From Oscillospiraceae bacterium (GTDB lineage Bacteria > Bacillota > Clostridia > Oscillospirales > Oscillospiraceae): 49,273 nucleotides of DNA. The stretch is taken from contig JAISJJ010000141.1 of NCBI GenBank assembly GCA_031261585.1, forward strand, positions 1 through 49,273, given 5' to 3'. How positions within the stretch are numbered: position 1 is the first letter of the stretch; each line of letters begins with the position of its first letter. A model generated the notes under the pieces. That model made no database searches, was not told the origin of the DNA, and was given only the letters and a program-made list of their open reading frames with translations. Both the position numbers and the translations under genes were made by a program. Below are positions 45,676-49,273 of the stretch, piece by piece.

Positions 45676-45878
45676 TGTATATTCCGATATGCCCGAGTTG
45701 TAAACATTATCGTCAAAGCGGAGAGAAAACGACGTGTGCGGCATTCCCTGACGGGATACCTGACGACGTATTTGTCGGCAAGATTTATCATAAGCACCCC
45801 ATCGAGGGGGACAGAGGTGTTCAGTTTGAAATGATTGCCGAGGACACAAAGCGGGACGACGAATCCAAATCAGCGTAA
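45675..45878 (+). CDS. Small Cys-containing protein with CPSCKHY...CAAFPDGIPDD motif
   Basis: MYIPICPSCKHYRQSGEKTTCAAFPDGIPDDVFVGKIYHKHPIEGDRGVQFEMI; resembles small proteins often found beside phage head genes. Confidence 0.65.
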   Translation: MYIPICPSCKHYRQSGEKTTCAAFPDGIPDDVFVGKIYHKHPIEGDRGVQFEMIAEDTKRDDESKSA

Positions 45879-46013
45879 TCTCTACGCCAACCAACCACCC
45901 AAGCACCCTGTAAAACAGGGTGCTTTCGCTTCACCCCAAAAAAGGAAAACCCCGTCCCAAACCGTCGCACGCACCCTCGTCCAATCCTCGTAATTGTCAA
46001 TTGTCAATTGCCA

Positions 46014-46853
46014 TCACCCTCGCTTCGCTATCCTCACCGTCATCGTCACCTGCTTTTCGTCGTCCGCGCGGTCTATGTCCACCGCTATACCGCTGCGGCG
46101 CATCGTCTCCGCGCCGCGCTCGATGGAGTTCACGTAGAATCGGTAGTCGCGCACGATGAGCGTCATACCGCGCGGTGTCGGCGGCTCGGGGGTCGGCTCG
46201 GGAACAGGCTCGGGTTCACCCGTCAACACGCGGTCGACGAGTTCCTCAGCCTGCGCGACGGTCATGTCCTCGGCGAGCATCTGCGTCAACGCCGCCGCCA
46301 TCTCGCGCTCGTCGGGCAGACGCAATAACGCCCGCGCGTGACGTTCCGATAACCCCGCGTCGCGCACGGTGAGCAGCAGTTCCGACGGCAAACGCAGCAG
46401 GCGCAGTTTGTTTGCGACGGCGGGTTGCGACAGCCCGACGAGTTGCGCCAACGTCTCCTGACTGTAACCGTAGTGTTCGCGCAGTTTCGCGAGGGCGTGC
46501 GCCTCCTCCACAAAATCCAGCCCGCGCCGCTGCACGTTCTCGACGAGCATCAGCGCGTCAGACTCGCGCTCGTCCACGTCCAGCACGATGCACGGCACCT
46601 TGTCGAGCCGCGCCGACCGCGACGCAATAAGCCGCCGCTCGCCCGATATCAGCTCGTACCCCGAATCCGCGCGCCGCACCGTCAGCGGTTGCAGCACCCC
46701 GTATTTTTCGATGCTCTGCGTCAAATCACGCATCGCGCGCGCATCGTGGCTCCGCGCGGCGCGGCGCACCGACGGCGCAATCGCGTCGAGTGCGAGATAT
46801 ACGACCTTGTTCGTCTCGTACAGCCCCCTTTTTTTGCTCAGCAGCATAGGCAT
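46014..46853 (-). CDS. noc: ParB-family nucleoid occlusion protein (Noc-like)
   Basis: LTQSIEKYGVLQPLTVRRADSGYELISGERRLIASRSARLDKVPCIVLDVDERESDALMLVENVQRRGLDFVEEAHAL. Confidence 0.8.
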   Translation of the reverse strand: MPMLLSKKRGLYETNKVVYLALDAIAPSVRRAARSHDARAMRDLTQSIEKYGVLQPLTVRRADSGYELISGERRLIASRSARLDKVPCIVLDVDERESDALMLVENVQRRGLDFVEEAHALAKLREHYGYSQETLAQLVGLSQPAVANKLRLLRLPSELLLTVRDAGLSERHARALLRLPDEREMAAALTQMLAEDMTVAQAEELVDRVLTGEPEPVPEPTPEPPTPRGMTLIVRDYRFYVNSIERGAETMRRSGIAVDIDRADDEKQVTMTVRIAKRG

Positions 46854-46999
46854 TTCATACCTTTCACAGCACATTATGTAGATAAATTGGTGTTTTACAC
46901 ATGGATTTTACACCATATCTTGTGCGCGGAACGTCTGTTTTTGTCGAGCGGGGGAAAGATATATTTTTGTTGAAATAGGCGGTGATGTGTGGTAATATA

Positions 47000-47027
47000 G
47001 AGGTCAGATGTGAGATGTCAGAGGTTA
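47000..47027. repeat. Four GAGGTTA-class heptamers upstream of ychF
   Basis: GAGGTCA GATGTGA GATGTCA GAGGTTA. Confidence 0.65.
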
Positions 47028-47098
47028 GAATGGGGCGGGGCGCGGGGGTTTGCCCCCGTAATTCGTCCCCACCGCAACCAGTCGAAAAGAGGAACACC

Positions 47099-48193
47099 AT
47101 GCAATTAGGTATTGTCGGACTGCCGAACGTCGGCAAATCGACGCTGTTCAACGCCGTTACCGCCGCGGGCGCGGAGTGCGCGAACTACCCGTTCTGCACG
47201 ATCGAGCCGAACGTCGGCGTCGTCGCGGTACCCGACGCGCGGCTCGACTGGCTCACGTCGCTGTACGCGCCGAAAAAACGCACGCCCGCCGTCGTCGAGT
47301 TCGTCGACATCGCGGGACTTGTGCGCGGCGCGTCGAAAGGCGAGGGTCTGGGCAACAAATTTCTCGCGAATATCCGCACGGTGGACGCGATAATCCACGT
47401 CGTGCGCTGTTTTGACGACCCCGACATCACGCACGTCGAGGGCGGCACTGATCCCGCGCGCGACGTGGAGATCATCAACCTCGAACTCGCGCTCGCCGAC
47501 CTCGAAACCGTCGAACGACGGCTTGCAAAGTCGCAGAAAGCCGCGAAAGCGGGTGACCGCCGCGCGCTCGCAGAGACGGAGACGTGGGAACTCGTGCAGT
47601 CCGCGCTGTCGGACGGCGCGTCCGCCCGTAGCGTCGAACTCACGTCCGACCAAGCGGAGATCGTGCGCGACGCGGATTTATTGACGCGCAAACCCGTGAT
47701 CTATCTCGCGAATATGGACGAAGCGGGGATTGCCGACCCCGAATCCGTGGCGCACTACACCGTGTTGCGCGGTATCGCGTCCGCCGACGGCGCGGAACTC
47801 CTGCCGATATGCGCGAAAACCGAGCTTGAGGTCGCGGAACTCGACGAATCCGAGCGCGCGGAGTTTTTAGCGGAACTCGGTATCGCGGAGTCGGGGCTGA
47901 ACCGCCTGATACGGTGCGGTTACGCGACGCTGGGACTGATATCGTTCCTCACGTCAGGCGCGGACGAGTGCCGCGCGTGGACGATAACGCGCGGGACGAA
48001 AGCACCGGGCGCGGCGGGCAAGATACACTCCGACTTCGAGCGCGGTTTCATCCGCGCCGAGATCATCGCGTTCGACGACTTGCAGAGCGTCGGCGACATG
48101 GTAAAGGCGAAAGAAAAAGGTCTGATCCGCAGCGAGGGCAAAGAATACGTAATGCGCGACGGCGACGTGACGCTGTTTAGGTTTAATGTATAG
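47099..48193 (+). CDS. ychF: Redox-regulated ATPase YchF
   Basis: MQLGIVGLPNVGKSTLFNAVTAAGAECANYPFCTIEPNVG; FVDIAGLVRGASKGEGLGNKFLANIR. Confidence 0.96.
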   Translation: MQLGIVGLPNVGKSTLFNAVTAAGAECANYPFCTIEPNVGVVAVPDARLDWLTSLYAPKKRTPAVVEFVDIAGLVRGASKGEGLGNKFLANIRTVDAIIHVVRCFDDPDITHVEGGTDPARDVEIINLELALADLETVERRLAKSQKAAKAGDRRALAETETWELVQSALSDGASARSVELTSDQAEIVRDADLLTRKPVIYLANMDEAGIADPESVAHYTVLRGIASADGAELLPICAKTELEVAELDESERAEFLAELGIAESGLNRLIRCGYATLGLISFLTSGADECRAWTITRGTKAPGAAGKIHSDFERGFIRAEIIAFDDLQSVGDMVKAKEKGLIRSEGKEYVMRDGDVTLFRFNV

Positions 48194-48231
48194 GTGAGGG
48201 ACGCGCCGTTCGCGATAAACGCGCCGCACTC

Positions 48232-48440
48232 GATGTAGGGACAGACGACCCTGTCTGTCCCGTTCGGGTTTCTGCACGACCAAACAGGACGGACAGGGTC
48301 GTCCGTCCCTACGTCCACCGTCCAACCTTGCCTCCCTCACAGAGGGAGGTGCCGTCCGCAGACGGCGGAGGGAGACCGCGCCCCGTCCAAGCTCGGACTC
48401 CCCCTGTCACTTCGTGACATCCCCCTCTGCGAGGGAGACT
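48232..48440. repeat. Composite repeat element (GTAGGGACAGACGACCCTGTCTGTCC and CCTCCCTCACAGAGGGAGG modules)
   Basis: GTAGGGACAGACGAC...GTCGTCCGTCCCTAC arms plus GCCGTCCGCAGACGGC stem. Confidence 0.8.
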
Positions 48441-48480
48441 TTGGATGCAGGACGCGCAGACGGCGCACGAAAGGAGCCTT

Positions 48481-49218
48481 ATGCCAACCGACATTGACAC
48501 ACCCTCGCGCCCGCCGCGCATTGAGATCATCGACGCGTTGCGCGGTCTCGCGGTGATCCTCATGGTCATTCACCACGCGCTGTTTGACGCGTGGCAGTTT
48601 CTCGGTGCGCCGTCGTGGGTGTTCTGGAACCCCGTGTTTGAGCCGCTGCACAACCTGTTCGCGGGTGTGTTCATCGCGCTGGCGGGCGTGTCGAGCCGAT
48701 TTTCGCGCTCGAACTGGCGGCGGGGCGGCATGTGCGCGCTGGCGGCGATGCTCGTCACGTTTGTCACGTCATTTATGGGCGAAACCGTAAAATTCGGCAT
48801 ATTGCACCTGCTCGCGTCGTGTATGCTTGTATACGCGCTGTGCGAGGAAGTATTTAAGAAGATTTTGCAGCGTCCGAAACCGAATCCGCGGTTCGGTGTC
48901 GCGTGGGTCGCGCTGATTGTCGGTTCCGCGATATTCGTCGCGCGCACGTATTTCAACTTCCCTGCGGCGTGGCTGTTCGGGTGGTACCCCGAGAATTATC
49001 ACTTCACGGACGACTTCCCGCTGCTGCCGTGGGCGTTCGTTTACGGTTTCGGCACGTGGCTGGGACGGTATATCCGCGAACGGAGGTTCCCCGCGCGGTT
49101 CTACGACGCACGCGTACCCGTGCTGCCCGCCGTCGGGCGGCGGTCGATGGTGATATATCTGCTGCACCAACCGATTTTGTTCGGGATAGTGCAGGTGATA
49201 TTGGCGGTGCGGGGGTAA
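48481..49218 (+). CDS. DUF1624/heparan-alpha-glucosaminide N-acetyltransferase-like membrane protein
   Basis: RIEIIDALRGLAVILMVIHHALFDAW; GVFIALAGVSSRFSRSNWRRGG; multiple TM segments. Confidence 0.85.
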   Translation: MPTDIDTPSRPPRIEIIDALRGLAVILMVIHHALFDAWQFLGAPSWVFWNPVFEPLHNLFAGVFIALAGVSSRFSRSNWRRGGMCALAAMLVTFVTSFMGETVKFGILHLLASCMLVYALCEEVFKKILQRPKPNPRFGVAWVALIVGSAIFVARTYFNFPAAWLFGWYPENYHFTDDFPLLPWAFVYGFGTWLGRYIRERRFPARFYDARVPVLPAVGRRSMVIYLLHQPILFGIVQVILAVRG

Positions 49219-49273
49219 CGGACGGCGGGTAACGCAAACGCGCCGTAGGGGACGCCGCCCTCGGCGTCCCGTC

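Noticed and set aside
1-49273. rRNA or tRNA genes
   Set aside because: No recognisable rRNA blocks or tRNA cloverleaf/T-loop patterns noticed; a tRNAscan-SE run would be decisive.

Overview
This is a GC-rich chromosomal window that looks like a Clostridia/Oscillospiraceae-type Firmicute. It is probably near the replication origin: parA (soj), parB (spo0J), serS and rsmG lie together, a noc-like ParB paralogue is about 20 kb away, and three parS-like palindromes are present. Left to right it carries: two tandem branched-chain amino-acid ABC substrate-binding lipoproteins; an SDR oxidoreductase; HTH/TPR regulators (four paralogues in the window); SLOG, GNAT and Sel1 genes with a truncated glutathione-peroxidase start; an uninterrupted sigK-like gene; an Amt ammonium transporter with a PII-like C-terminus; type III glutamine synthetase; SLH surface proteins; late cobalamin genes (cobO, cobC, cobS, cobT); DtxR-like and nitroreductase genes; parAB-serS-rsmG-mfd; a bacteriocin-type ABC exporter; larE; an AT-rich restriction-modification island; noc; ychF; and a DUF1624-like membrane acyltransferase. 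Most interesting signals: (1) a complete EcoRI/RsrI-like restriction-modification system (HTH regulator, M.RsrI-like methylase, close EcoRI homologue); (2) an unannotated type I toxin-antitoxin candidate: a 27-aa membrane peptide with a sequestered Shine-Dalgarno, plus a convergent antisense RNA with a TTGACA-17-TATAAT promoter and a shared 14-bp terminator hairpin; (3) a dispersed, modular repeat family bounded by 7-bp tandem units (TTAACTG/TTAATTG) that place stop codons in every frame and form the 3' ends of many genes. A stop-free variant lies in frame inside rsmG next to the SAM-binding motif, and another repeat family lies in frame inside mfd. Coordinates were read by eye. No database searches or folding programs were run. 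Homology statements rest on remembered family sequences.
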